Positions 33,185 through 45,606 of a stretch of 64,000 nucleotides of DNA are shown here, in pieces; position 1 is the stretch's first letter, and each line of letters opens with the position of its first letter. The notes below the pieces were generated by a model. That model did not search any database and was not told where the DNA came from. It saw only the letters and a program-made list of their open reading frames with translations. Source of the stretch: Lycium barbarum (lineage: Eukaryota; Streptophyta; Magnoliopsida; Solanales; Solanaceae); assembly GCF_019175385.1 (NCBI RefSeq), contig NC_083344.1, positions 22,514,380 to 22,578,379 on the forward strand, read 5' to 3'. A program made the translations under genes and the position numbers.

Positions 33185-36100
33185 TGTTATATCCCGTGTT
33201 TTCACACGTTTGGAAATACTTGTCATATATTGGATTTTTGAGATATAAGGTCAAATTTGATATTTTGTTGAACATAGGAGTTATGCATAAAAGAATAGAG
33301 TCATGAAAGTGTGGGACAAGGCTAAGGGCAATTTTGGAATTTTGGAAATTAGTTTGGGGAATTACAACATATGATTCACAAGCTATTGGGCTCAAAAATT
33401 TAATTGGAAGTAAAGCCCAAAAGGGGTGTCATGGCCGGCCACTTAAGGCCTTGATCCAAGCCCATTTTAGTTGGTCATGTGCTTGGTCATGTGACCAAGC
33501 ACTTCAACTATATACATAGAATAATTGTGATAAGAATGAAGCAAGATCAAACAAGAGCAAAAAACAAAAAAGAGCAAGGAGGGTTTCGGGGTTGGTGGTG
33601 AATATTTCACTCCCACAAATCTTGTTCTAAAAATTTATTTCTTGTTGAATTCTTACTAAGTCAAGGTTCCTTTGTGACTTGGTATAGTTGTTTTGGAGTG
33701 GGAAGCATTAGAATCAGCAAAGGGATCATATCTCCAAGTGAAGAAGACTTGAGGAAAAGGTAAGAATTTCTACCTTTTTATTGTGTTATGAAGTTTTGAT
33801 TGTGTTGTAGTATATAGAAATGTGTTGATTGTATGAAGAAATGGAAGTTTGCAAAGTGGGTGTGTGTAGTGAGTGTGTAGCCGTGGGTATGTCCTAATTA
33901 TATAGCCACGATGTGTTGAATTCATGTTGTATTCTAGTTGTGAATGTGATGGAATTTATGTTGAGAATGAAAGTGGAATAAATTTGATTGAATTGATGAA
34001 AATAGCATTTGGCCGTGTGGTATGGAGTGGTTTGGAATGGAATGGGTTAAGTTTGTTTAGTGTGTTAAAGTGTTGTTGTGATGTTTGTAATGTAAATGAA
34101 GTTAGAATGATATAAGTTTGTATTGAATTGGAATGTAGAAACTTATGTCGTTTTAGTATGATTTTCCGACATTAAGGAAATGAAGTTGTTTGGTTGTGAA
34201 TTATGATGATCATTGATGAACTTGGAAGTTGGAAACTTGTTATGAAGTTGTATGCCAAAGATTTGATGTTCTGCATAAGTTATGACTTTGACGGAAAGTT
34301 GTATATTGTGTATATCGAGTGTATAACTTGAGGAAAACGATATGAAATGCTTCTAGAACTATATTGTGATGATCTTGATTGTTGATGAATGTGAAATTAT
34401 TAATAGTAGTTGAAAGTTGGGTTGAAATGAAGGTTATGTCAACTTGTTAGAAAAATGATTAGTTGAAGGATATTTGTGTTTTTAATGTTCGTTGTTGATA
34501 TTGATGTTGTCATTTGGGTTGTTGTTGATGCTTTCCAGCCGAGTTGAATTCTCGGGGTGCTATATGTATAGGGGAAGTGCTGCCGAAATTTCGGTAGACA
34601 AATATGCATTAAGTTGAAACTTTGGTATTCATAGCTTACAATTGGTAAACTTGACCAATTGCAGTTTTTCGACGAAACGGGAAGTGAGTTTGGAAAGGCG
34701 TAAAGAACTTGAAAGGTATGTAAAGCAACCCCAATTCTTCCCTTGGCATGCCCTTAGTGTGTTAGGGTCGGATCCGGGCCTCGAAAGACTCCTTGGCCCT
34801 CGGAATCCGCAAGAGAAAATTTCAGTTTTTCCTTCAGTAGAATTGAACTACTTTGGTACACTTTTCTTGAAATTATGCAATTTTGTTCTAAATTACTTGG
34901 AAAGTCATAGAATGTCTGTAGAACCCTTTTAGGTGATACCATAAGCTTAGAGGGCATAATTTGAGCCCGCCTCCTTGTTTGTTCCGAGGCGGACCCACTA
35001 TTCCCGGTTTTGCCCTTAATGTACTTAAGTCTTCTTTTCGAATAGTTCTTAAAAGAAACGTTTTGACTACCATTCTAATTACCTAACAAACGTTGTTTTA
35101 AATATTCCATTAAGTCTGATAAACTATTTTGATACTCGAAACTCATTTACTATGATTCCTTCCGAATTCATTGGATCGGTTTGTCTTTGATATGCCTCAT
35201 CGAGTCTATGGAAACATTCATGATATTTTAATTGCATTAGTCTCTCACTACTCCATTCGTGGATGCCCCAATGTTTCCCACACTGAGCCCGGGCCAGGAT
35301 ATGTTGTCAAGCGTGATTCTTTGCATTGTTCGCCGTGCCTCGATGTGAGGGGGCAGGTATACGCGTACATGGGTTTGTGGAGTATGTTGTGCCATGTACG
35401 CTTGTTCTGATATGATTTACGATGGCCATCTGATATGACATATTATGTTATGGGGTTATGCCCCTATTCTGATTCTTCTGTGTTGTGGCACCAGCGTCGG
35501 GAGGGTGGCCACGTTCTGTCTGCCGAGTCCTTTGGCAGGGGCCGGATTTGATATGACATATGTTTCTGTACACACTCCGCATGTTTTGAAAATATATATC
35601 TGATACTTTGTATTTTCTGTTTACTTTCTGTACGTTCTATACCAGTTATGATTTTGTTTCTGCAACTCAGGCTTTACATATTCAGTACATATTTCGTACT
35701 GAGCCCCTTTCCTCGGGGGCTGCGTTTTCATGCCGCGCAGGTACCGACGACAGGTTTGCTGATCCGTCCGCTTAGGATCTCATTCTGCTATTTTTGGAGC
35801 GCTCTTTTATTCAGAGCCATCTTTTGGTATAGTCTGTCACTTCTATATATGTATATTCTCGTTCATGGGTACGGCGGGGCCCTGTCCCGTCATATGATTC
35901 TGTCGGTCTGTTAGAGGTCTGTGGACATGTTTGTGGGTTGGGATCTTTCTGTACAGCTGTGTTTATATGTTGTGTTTGGGCGATCCCATTCGCCGCGGCG
36001 GCCGGTCCGCATATATTTAAATGTTACTCTGTTGGCCCTGTGTGGCCTTTGTTGGTAATTTCTGCGTGCAGGATATATGGGATAGTCCGTAAAACAAAGG

Positions 36101-36232
36101 GAACTCTGCCAAAATTTTTCTGGAAATTATCTAAATTGGAAATAAAGCCTTGTCGGCTTCTGCTATATACTGGAATGTGTTTGAGTGCCCAGATCGGGCA
36201 CTAGTCACGGCCTACGGGGTTGAGTCGTGACA
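33185..36232 (+). repeat. E5 3' LTR
   Basis: Aligns with the 5' LTR at an offset of 8250-8251. The last bases read GAGTCGTGACA rather than GGGTCGTGACA. It is followed by the target duplication gagtc and E3 pol. Confidence 0.94.
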
Positions 36233-37764
36233 GAGTCCGTTTGGCTGATTCTGGAGATGGTGGGGTTTCTGTCCGAGAAGTCGCTGAATCCTCTATTATG
36301 GAAGAGGTAAAGCGACATCAGTACGAGGACCCTGTTCTGGCACAATATAGAGATACAGCCCTTAAGAAGGAGGAGACCCCATTCGAGATTACAATTGACG
36401 GAGTACTGCGATATAGGGGCAGGTTATGTGTACCTGAGGTTGCAGGGTTGCGGCAACAGGTTATGGGAGAGGCACACTATGCCCGTTATTCCGTGCATCC
36501 GGGGTCAACAAAGATGTATCATGACCTCAGATGTTTGTACTAGTGGGATGGCATGAAGAGGGACATAGCAGAGTTTGTTGCGCAGTGCCCGAATTGCCAA
36601 CAGGTTAAGATCGAGTATCAGAAGCCTGGTGGATTATTACAGGAGATGGAAATTCTGACTTGGAAGTGGGAAGCAATTAATATAAACTTCATTACAGGTA
36701 TACCTCGCACTCCACGGAAGTATGACTCGATATGGGTCATTGTAGATAGGCTGACAAAATCAGCCCATTTTCTTCCAGTTAGAACTACTTATTCAGCTGA
36801 GGACTACGCAAAATTATATAATAAGGAGATAGTAAGGCTTCACGGGGTTCCCACATATACTATATCAGACAGAGGTGCTCAGTTTACAGCTAAATTCTTG
36901 AGATCATTCCAGGAAGGATTGGGGACACAGGTGAGTCTTAGTACAACATTTGACCCTCAGACTGACGGATAGGCCGAGCGTACTATTCAGACACTAGGAG
37001 ATATGTTGCGGGCCTATGTTATTGACTTCAGAGGTAGGTGGGATGATCATCTGTCACTTATTGAGTTTGCCTACAATAATAGCTACCATTCTAGCATCCA
37101 GATGGCACCGTATGAGGCTCTGTATGGCAGAAAGTGTAGGTCACTTATTGGCTGGTTTGATGTTGGGGAGACTAAATTAATCGGCCCAGATATGGTTCAG
37201 CAAGCTATTGATAAGGTGAAACTTATTCGGGAATGGTTAGTAGCAGCCCAGAGTCGACAGAAGTCATATGCAGATAATCGACGTCAACACTTAGAATTCC
37301 GGGTTGGCGATTAGGTATTCTTAAAGGTGTCACCCATGAAGGGTGTAATGAGATTCGGCAAGAAAGGGAAGCTTAGCCCGAGGTATATTGGGCCTTATCA
37401 GATTGTTCATAGGGTAGGCAAGGTTGCCTATGAATTAGACCTACCATCTGATTTGGAAGCAGTGCACCCAGTCTTTCACGTATCTATGCTTTGCAAATGT
37501 ATTGGTGATCCTTCCAGAATATTCCCCGTGGATGACGTCCAGGTAACAGAGGAATTATCGTACGAGGAGAACCCTGTAGATGTACTGGATCGTCAGGTGA
37601 GAAGGTTGCGTACTAAAGATGTGGCTTCCGTTAAAGTATTGTGGCAGAATAATAACAGGGAAGAGATGACCTGGGAAGCCGAAGAGGAGATGAATAATAA
37701 GTACCCCTACTTGTTCCCTATGCCCACAGGTAATCTAAACTCTTGGAATGATTATGCTGATTGA
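36233..37764 (+). pseudogene. E3 integrase and chromodomain (third coding segment)
   Basis: Picks up the inter-domain linker (RLADSGDGG) directly after GASLGV-type residues ending at 24934. Integrase HHCC (HYARYSVHPG ... CPNCQQVK, about 36475-36605), the first catalytic Asp replaced by Asn in INFITG (about 36690; E4 and E5 have NMDF), SDRG at about 36868, GxAERT at about 36967, and a C-terminal chromodomain (about 37625-37710). TAG stops at 36541 (Trp), 36970 (Gln) and 37312 (Trp) in an otherwise continuous frame. The natural end is the TGA at 37762-37764. Confidence 0.9.
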
Positions 37765-37836
37765 TAAATGAACTATATGTGATATCTATAAAAGAGACTT
37801 CCCCAAAGTCCTTATAAGACCTTGTGAGACTAGTTT

Positions 37837-37872
37837 AACATTCGAGGACGAATGTTCTAAAGGGGGTAAGGA
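37837..37872 (+). promoter_or_regulatory. Hairpin and polypurine tract of E3
   Basis: Perfect AACATTCG (37837-37844) / CGAATGTT (37849-37856) stem with an AGGA loop, then AAAGGGGGTAAGGA before the LTR. Confidence 0.85.
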
Positions 37873-40625
37873 TGTTATATCCCGTATTTTTATACGATGG
37901 ATTATTCGTAAGCTAATCGGCATAAGTCCAAGGACAAGATTATTTATAGATATGAGGCAAGGACTTTTAATTCCCGATTTTTATGAATGCACGAATTGCT
38001 TATAAATTTTAATTGGTATAGAAATATTAATAGAGATTAGGGATTAATTAACCATGATTAGATTATTAAATGGGATTAAAAGTTTAATTAGTCACTAATT
38101 AAGTCATAAATGGCCGTGTGGGTCCCACCCATGGCTTGGCCACATTTGATTGGATCAAGCCATGAGTGGGACATGTGTCTAACATATAGGCATGATATAA
38201 ATGGTAAATTGATGACAAGGAAAGTCATATTTTATCTTCACAACTCAAGAAAACCTAGAGAGAGAGAGAGAGGCTCTCGGCCATGGCTGGCCGAGATTGA
38301 ATCCTTGTGTGTTGATCAAAAAATTATTTTCTTCAAGAATTTCAACCCTTTGGGAGGTGTATAACAACGTGGGGTTGATCCTAGATAGCAAGAACAAGTA
38401 TTAAATTGCACAAATTCTAGTCAAGTGTTTAAGGTAAGGTTTAACTTTCTTTTGCATATATTAAGGGTGGTTTGAACGTGTTGTAGTGTGTAGAAATGAA
38501 TGAAATTCATGGAACTATGTGTGATGGTGTTGAGGCCGTGTAGGGGCTGTTTATGCATGCAATGGTGAATTAATTTTACTTGGTATTTTGGTTATTGTTG
38601 TTATGGATTGTATGGTGAGAATGAAGGCTTAATGGTACAAGTTGGAGTTATAATTGTTTGTGGGCTGTTGTAGAAGCTAATATGATGTTAATATAGTTTC
38701 TTGCACTTATATGAATAATATTGTGACGTGTGGAATGTTGGTATAGTTCATGAAATTGGAAGAAAAGAATGTGTTGTTATTCTTGTCGAACTTGGAAGAT
38801 TATATGTTGTATTGTGTGTTGGTTGGGCTATTTTGGAATGTTGTACAGACTGTCCGGAGCATTCTCGAGTCTTGTTTGAATAGTGTCGGGTTGGTACGTG
38901 AACGTATAATTGTTGATGTTGGCTTGGTTGTATGTGGCTGGTTTGAATATAAGGGAAACATCGTCTAATTATCTAGAAGGGAGTTACTAACATTAGTATA
39001 CGTTTTGAATCTCCCCGTAGCTTAACCGTAGTTCTTGACGTCTTAATATAGGTTGAAATACTATTGGGCAGCGTATACGTGTTGTGCTGCGAGTAAACGC
39101 TAAAGGTATGTAAAGCTGTCCCTTCTTTCTTTTGGCATGTCCTAGATGTAAGTAATGTACGATATGAGCTTTGGGGTAATTCTATTCACAAGTTCCGAGC
39201 ATGATTTACGATTCTTATTCACTTCTTGATGTTAGAACTCTCAAGATAGTCGAGCTATTGCCCTCGAGTCTTTTATATGATTGGCTAGTAAATGATGTAC
39301 AAAAGTTCCTATTTCTAAAGGATTCTATATGAATAACGTCCTTAACTTTCATAAGATGTATCGTATTGATTTGATACATGTCTATGATCCCTGAGACTTT
39401 CCTTAATATAGTTCTTAATGACATTTAGAGAGAACTTAATATGGTTATTATCCTGATACTCGAGAGCTGATTAGTCTACTTATCTATTGAGTCTCAAAAG
39501 ATGATTTATGTGCATGTGGTTACTTACTACTCTGCTCGTGCATACTGTTATTGTATCATTCACCGAGTCCCGGGCCGGGTATGTTATCATGCACAGTGTC
39601 AATGCATTATTCACCGAGTCCCTTACTAAAGGGTCGGGTACGGTATATGATGATATAATGATATGATATACGATTTTGGCACCGAGTCCCATGATGGGCC
39701 GGGTACGGTATACGTGTACACGACTTTATTCACCGAGTCCCTTACTAGAGGGCCGGGTACGGTATATGTATATGAAGATATGGTGATATGATGACATGAT
39801 ATGATTATGGCACCAAGTCCCATAATGGGCTGGGTCGGTACATGATAATAATATGCACGATTTTGTTTCGTAAGGCACAGGTACAATGATTTCTTGATTA
39901 TTATACTTGTTTCTGGTAATCTCTACTTCAGATGTGATCTCCTTTATGGTATTCTATGCTTTATATACTCAGTACAAAATTCGTACTGACCCTCTTTCTT
40001 CGGGGGGCTGCGTTTCATGCCCGCAGGTACAGACGCTCATTTTGGTGATCCGCCAGCTTAGGATATCTATTCAGCTATCTTGGAGTGCTCCCTTGTCTCG
40101 GAGCCTAGCTTTTTGGTACAGATCCTTTTGTTGCATATATGTGTTTATCCAGGGGTACGGCGGGGCCCTGTCCCATCATATGATACTGTTGTTACTCTTA
40201 GAGGTCTGTAGACATATGTGTGGGTTGTATGTATGTGTTGTCCAGATGTGTTAGTATGACTTATGTTTTGGGACGTTCCCACTCGTAGTGGCAGCCTCGT
40301 CGACTTGCATATATATATATATATATGTTTTGGGATGTTGTGTGTAGTGGCAGCCTTGCCGGCTTGCGTATATATATAGTTGGGACGTTCCCACATGCTA
40401 TGATTGCCTTGTCGGCTTATATACTGCGGTATCTGTTGTTAGTTGTGACTTCTCAGGAGACAGGTTGCTTAATATATATATATTTGTGCGACAGTTCTGA
40501 GACTATGTGTTGGACCTATGGTTCCCATATCATGTTTGGTTGTGGATTGATCATATAGCTAACAGGGGTGTATACGAGTGTCCAGCTCGGGCTCTAGTCA
40601 CGGCATACGGGGTTGGGTCGTGATA
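37873..40625 (+). repeat. E3 3' LTR (about 2753 bp)
   Basis: TGTTATATCCCG to about 40625. The expected GTCGTGACA end reads GTCGTGATAACA, so the last bases are changed and the exact edge is uncertain by a few nt. It contains a 15-bp U3 inverted repeat with one mismatch (38124-38138 / 38156-38170), donors with GT at 38434 and 39106, the CCGAGTCCC array (39555-39835), the twin hairpins (39968-40026) and a short TA run (40310-40327). Confidence 0.9.
38124..38170 (+). promoter_or_regulatory. U3 inverted repeat of E3
   Basis: CCCACCCATGGCTTG pairs with CAAGCCATGAGTGGG at 14 of 15 positions. It occupies the same upstream position as the unrelated repeats in the other A-type LTRs. Confidence 0.6.
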
Positions 40626-40633
40626 ACAAAATT

Positions 40634-40645
40634 GCTCTGATACCA
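40634..40645 (-). promoter_or_regulatory. Primer binding site left of the 40650 LTR
   Basis: TGGTATCAGAGC on the minus strand, 4 nt from the LTR. Only about 9 nt of leader remain before the E3 edge. Confidence 0.85.
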
Positions 40646-41094
40646 CTTTTGCCACGCCCCAACCGGAGGGCCGCGACGGGCACCCGGTGCTAGCCCACCC
40701 AGGCACCTCTTAACATACCTTTACATTTACATCTAGGTGAGCCACATATTAAATCATACTTTCTATTCATCAATCATACTATTTCCATTGGGCAACAATA
40801 CATATATATATACATATCACGATTAATAGCAATGCCCATAGCAATGTACATAATCCGACGAGGCTAACAAAATGACATCTAAAATATAGGCTGACAAGGA
40901 CAAACATATCTAACCATATACGCATGTATACGAGCCTCTAAGGAGAGTATGTCATATCATATAGGCGGGATAGGACCCCGCTATGCCAATAAATATGTAC
41001 ACAAAAGAATCAATACCAAAAGCTATAGCTCCGAATGAAATGAAGCTCCGCTATGTAGTCCCTGAGAAATATAGCTATGGATCAAGTCCGTCTC

Positions 41095-43509
41095 TGTTAC
41101 ACCTCGGAAATTTTCCGTTGGTACGCAAGTAAATGGACTGATGATGTGTGCCAGGAGTGCGAGTGTATAATGTTTCATGGGAAATGTATGTGAAGGGATG
41201 TGGATGATTAGAATGAAAAGTCGAGAAATGAGAAAAATTGAAAGTTGGCAAAACTGCCCAGTGGTCGTATATTGCAAAATACGGACCGTAAAGTACAATA
41301 CGGTCCGTAAACTGGCGGTCGTAAACTGCCATGCAAAAGCTTCAGCCTTCTACCAGTGGTCGTATAGTGCAAAATACGGACCGTAAAGTGCAATACGGTC
41401 CGTAAACTTGAAGTCCTAAACTGGCATGTCCAACTTCAACTTTCTGCCAGCTGAGGAAGAGGTATAATACGACCTGGTGGATGGACCGTAAAGTGATTTA
41501 CGGCCCGTAAACCATGGTCGTAAATCACCATGCATGCAGGCCAAAGTCTCTGGTCCTGCTTAAGCTTAAAGACGACCACGAGGGACGGTCCGTAAAGTGG
41601 AATACGGACCGTAAACCTCCATGGACGACCACTTTTCACCCAGCACAGATTTTCCAATTCATTAAATATGAGGATCAAGACTTATTTTATTTCATTACAA
41701 CATTACACCACTTCTCTCTAGAACTTCTCTCTGCATTTATTATTTGAGTTTTCAAGGATTATAAGCCATCAATAACATTAAGACAAGTGAATCAAGGATA
41801 AGGGAATCATCAAGGATCATCCAAGTCAAGAAATTCAAATGGAGAAAAACTAGGGTTTTGCTCAAAGAAGACTATTATCAACCAAAACTTGTTCCTACAA
41901 CTTCTAAGGTAAGATTCATGATTTTTACAAGATGTTTAAGGTATTGGAGAATTAAAATACATGGATTGTAGAAAATGTGGTCAACTAGGTCATGAAGGAT
42001 GAATAGTGACATTTTGAGAAATAGTTGAATTGAGTTATGAATGTTGTTATGTTGTGATATGAATGTGTTATAAATGGTATTAAGATCATGAACTAAACAC
42101 TTTAGACGAATGGACGGAGATGAGTGTAATGACCACGAATGTGGGTGAATTATAGGCAAATTGAGGAATCTAGATAATGTGGATAATGTGAATGGTCATT
42201 ATTATGACATTAATGAAGGTATAAACGCTAGCATTGGAAGGGAACGTGCAAGTGTAGAATAGTTCGACGGAAAGGTATGTAAGGCTAACCCTTCTTTCAT
42301 AAGGCATGTTTCTTGGCCAAATTCCTAAATTCCTCTATATGAGTATGTTGTCTTCACATGGTTGACATTCCGAGCTCATAAGCTCACGACCCTTGATATG
42401 TACTATGATTATACTACGTTCCTCGTATGACGAGTATGTCTATAATGTAAATGTAACGATAATGATGAGGATAGTAATGATGATGAGAGTAAAACGAGAC
42501 TAGAGATGCTTACGAGCTACGATATATGTATATGTATGCCTATGAAGGGATATGATAAGGCCCCAAGCTTATGATGCCGAGTAAGACTATATGTATATGA
42601 CTATGTATAATGTATGTATACGATTACGAAACGCGCGCACACTCTGCAGATGGTACGGATAACCCTGACGCCTTGGTAGGGCCAGGTATGTATGATCTTG
42701 AGCCTTGGTTGGCCAAGTATGTATGAAACACCGATCCTATGAGGTCGGGTATGCTATGTAAAGGCTATGTATATGAAATGACTATGTATATAATATGAAT
42801 ATGAATGTGAAAAGACTATGCATAGGAATACTAATAAGGACATGTATACGAATATGAGCACAAGTATGGTACGAGTATTATTATGGGATACGAACGACGA
42901 TGTATGCAAGTAAGCGACATGATGATGATATTACTGTCTCCTCTCCTTTGCTATTTTCATATGATATCTATTATGCTTCTATATTGATGTTGATCATGCT
43001 TTACATACTCAGTACATTCTTCGTACTGACGTCCTTTTGTTTGTGGACGCTGCGTCATGCCCACAGGTGCACAGGGAGACAGACTTGATCCATAGCTGCT
43101 TCTTCGGAGATTGCATAGCAGAGCTCCATTTCTTTCGGAGCCGTAGCTTTTGGGTACTTATTCTTTTGTGTATATAATTATGGGCATAGCGGGGTCCTGT
43201 CCCGCTTATACGATATGTCATACTCTTAGAGGCTCGTAGTCATGTGTATGTGGGTAGAGATGTTCGGCCATGTCGGCCCATGTTTTGTATATCTTTTGTT
43301 AACCACGTCGGCCTTGTACTTATGATGTGGCACAGATGCCTATGATATGTTAAATGATGATGGTCGTCTAATCGGACCAATATGATTAACAATAAGAAAC
43401 GCACGAATTGACTTGTGGTTCACCTAGATGTTATGTTATGTACGATAAGGGGGTGCTCGGGTGGGGTAGCACCGGGTGCTCGTCGCGGCCCCCTAGCCGG
43501 GTCGTGACA
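41095..43509 (+). mobile_element. Solo LTR, B-type (2415 bp), TSD gtctc
   Basis: TGTTACACCTCGG...GGTCGTGACA with gtctc at 41090-41094 and 43510-43514, and no PBS or PPT next to it. Contains a palindrome cluster (41265-41632), donors with GT at 41909 and 42275, the twin hairpins (43007-43066) and a third hairpin AGCGGG/CCCGCT (43188-43206). It arose by LTR-LTR recombination of a full element. Confidence 0.93.
41265..41632. repeat. Cluster of ACGG-N-CCGT palindromes
   Basis: About eight copies of TACGGACCGTAAA, TACGGTCCGTAAA or ACGGCCCGTAAA in four pairs, with related GGTCGTA and GTCGTAAAC half motifs between them. It lies in U3 upstream of the donor at 41909. Confidence 0.85.
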
Positions 43510-45095
43510 GTCTCCCTAGCCACCTTCGGGCATGACGCAGCATCCACAAACAAAAGGACGTCAGTACGAAGAATGTACTGAGTATGTAAAGCATGACCAT
43601 TATCATAATAAAAGCATAATATGCAACATAAGAAATAGCATGAGATGGGAGATAGTAGTATCATCGTCATAAGCATTTACTTGCTTTTCATAGGGACTTT
43701 CCATTTCTAATGCGAGATTTTGTACATACATCCGTATTTGTATCCGTACTCATTTACATATTCTTATTCGTATTTGTACTCATATCTATATCCTATACAT
43801 ATCCATATCATATACATAGCATTTACATAGCATACCCGACTACGAAGGTTCAGTGTTTCACGTACCCGACCGTGGATAGGTTCGGTTATCATACATACCG
43901 AGCCAACCAAGGCTCAAGGTTACACATACCTGGCCCTGCCAACGCTTCAGGGTTATTCGTACCCAACTGCAGAGGTGTGCGCGCATTACATACATACATA
44001 TATATATTCTACCCGGCCACATAAGCTCGGGGTTCCATAATAGTCATAGATAGACATATATATACATAAAAGCTCATAAAAATCTTTAGCATCATTACTA
44101 TTATCATCGTCATCATTGTCATGATCGCCATTATCGTCGTCATCATTATCGTTATAGGATTACTCATCATATGAGGAACTTAGTACAATCCTAACATATC
44201 GAGAATCATAAGCTTAGTAGATTTTGAAGATAGCATCATTTGGAGGACAACATAGGCTTATAGAAGACTAGATATTTGGCCAAATAACCATGCCTTATGA
44301 AAGAAGAGTTAGCCTTACATACCTTTCCGTTCAACTATTCTATCACTTGCACGTTCTCCTTCAATGCTCACGTTTCTACCTTCATTAGAGTTATACCATC
44401 ATTAGAAATCGATAACTTAGCATACATGACTAACGCTAGGGAAAAATGGACAGCATCTCCTTGGTTTATACGACTTCCTCCATATCATATATCAACTCCC
44501 AAACATCAATAATACATTCACAACATCATAACAATACTCTTTAATCACATACATTATCCTTACATCTCAATTCACTTCCAATTCATCCATATTCATGGTC
44601 ATAGCACTCTATTATATCCACTCATATACAATGTCTATCCCATTTTCTTAATGTCATTTATAACATGATTATAAACATATCATATCAAGAATCATTACTC
44701 AGCCCAAACTATTACTCAAAGATGACACTATTCCCACATTCAAGACTCATTTTCTATATTCTTCTACAATCCAAGTGTTTCAACTTTAAAATACCTTAAA
44801 CAACATGGAAATACCATAAAACTTACCTTAGATGGTGTGGGAATGAATGTTGAGTGGAAATACTTCACTTGAACCAAACCCTAGTTCATCTCCAATGGAA
44901 TCTTTTGTAGTCCTCTAACCCTTGAAAGCTTTCTAACACATAAACACTTGATTCTAGCCTTTGATCCTTGTGTTCTATTGAAATTGAGTGGACTATGCTT
45001 AGAAAGGGTTTTTGAGCTCTCAACACGTGTAGAATATGAAAAATGAAGCAAAAGAACCCAACGCATCTATTTATACAAACACTAAAAATCTGCCC

Positions 45096-45250
45096 GTCGG
45101 GACTTCAACGGACACTTATACGGTCCGTATAGTATTGTACGGTCCGTATAATTGGTCGTGGTTCACCGACCAGAAAATCATCTCCCTGCTGGGATTTATA
45201 CGAACACCTTATAAGGACCGTATAAAGTTATATTGATCGTATAAGTGGTC
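45096..45250. repeat. ACGGTCCGTATA palindrome cluster
   Basis: Two TACGGTCCGTATA copies, AAGGACCGTATA, and GTCGTATAA half motifs in the minus-strand B LTR, at the position equivalent to 41265-41632. Confidence 0.75.
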
Positions 45251-45606
45251 GTATAACTCCATTTCTCTGAAATGGTTTCCGTCATTTCGTTGGATGTACA
45301 ATCCTTATAGAACCTTCTTAACACTTGTATAATACTTCATTAATAATACAATAGGCTCTATAGCAGCCCTTCAAAACATTACCACATAATCATTAGCTTA
45401 ATCGTAGGGGAACCTTTCCGAACACTACTTACGTTTCGCTCCCTTCAACAAATTAAACTTCACATATTCATAGAACTTCAAAATCTTATTGTATGCACCT
45501 CAAACTATCTAATCCTTCACTTAACCCCGTAGGGATTTCATAATCGCCTTAAGCTCACATTAGCCTATCCACAAGGCAACACATACGGAATTTCCGAGGT
45601 GTAACA

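Larger units (their letters stand above)
24935..36232 (+). mobile_element. E5: complete Tekay-type gypsy element
   Basis: 11,298 bp, target duplication gagtc (24930-24934 and 36233-36237), inserted in the E3 pol between RNase H and integrase. LTRs of 3047 and 3048 bp differ at about 50 sites counted by eye, so it is older than E4. It is the best-preserved coding element: one frameshift and one stop. Confidence 0.95.
9187..40625 (+). mobile_element. E3: Tekay-type gypsy element, split by E4 and E5, decayed
   Basis: Pieces in order are: 5' LTR fragment 9187-10370, PBS, gag-pol 10555-13534, [E4], 24564-24934, [E5], 36233-37764, PPT and 3' LTR 37873-40625. The pol sequence resumes in register at both interruptions, with the target duplications gtatg (13530-13534 and 24564-24568) and gagtc (24930-24934 and 36233-36237). 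It is the oldest of the coding elements in the nest. The upstream part of its 5' LTR must lie left of the window, beyond E2 and E1. Confidence 0.88.
40650..45606 (-). repeat. B-type LTR, split by a solo LTR, PBS on one side and PPT on the other
   Basis: Starts TGCCACGCCCC (expected TGTCAC) and ends CCGAGGTGTAACA. Without the insertion at 41095-43509 it is about 2.5 kb. Its sense is minus: TGTTACACCTCGG start, twin hairpins (43588-43536), and an ACGG-N-CCGT palindrome cluster (45250-45096). A PBS at its 3' side and a PPT at its 5' side mean it joins two internal regions, as the middle LTR of a tandem array would. Confidence 0.82.

Noticed and set aside
24935..36232. Endogenous pararetrovirus (caulimovirid) as source of the RT-RNase H
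   Set aside because: Integrase, chromodomain, LTRs, PBS and 5-bp target duplications identify an LTR retrotransposon; no movement or coat protein is present.
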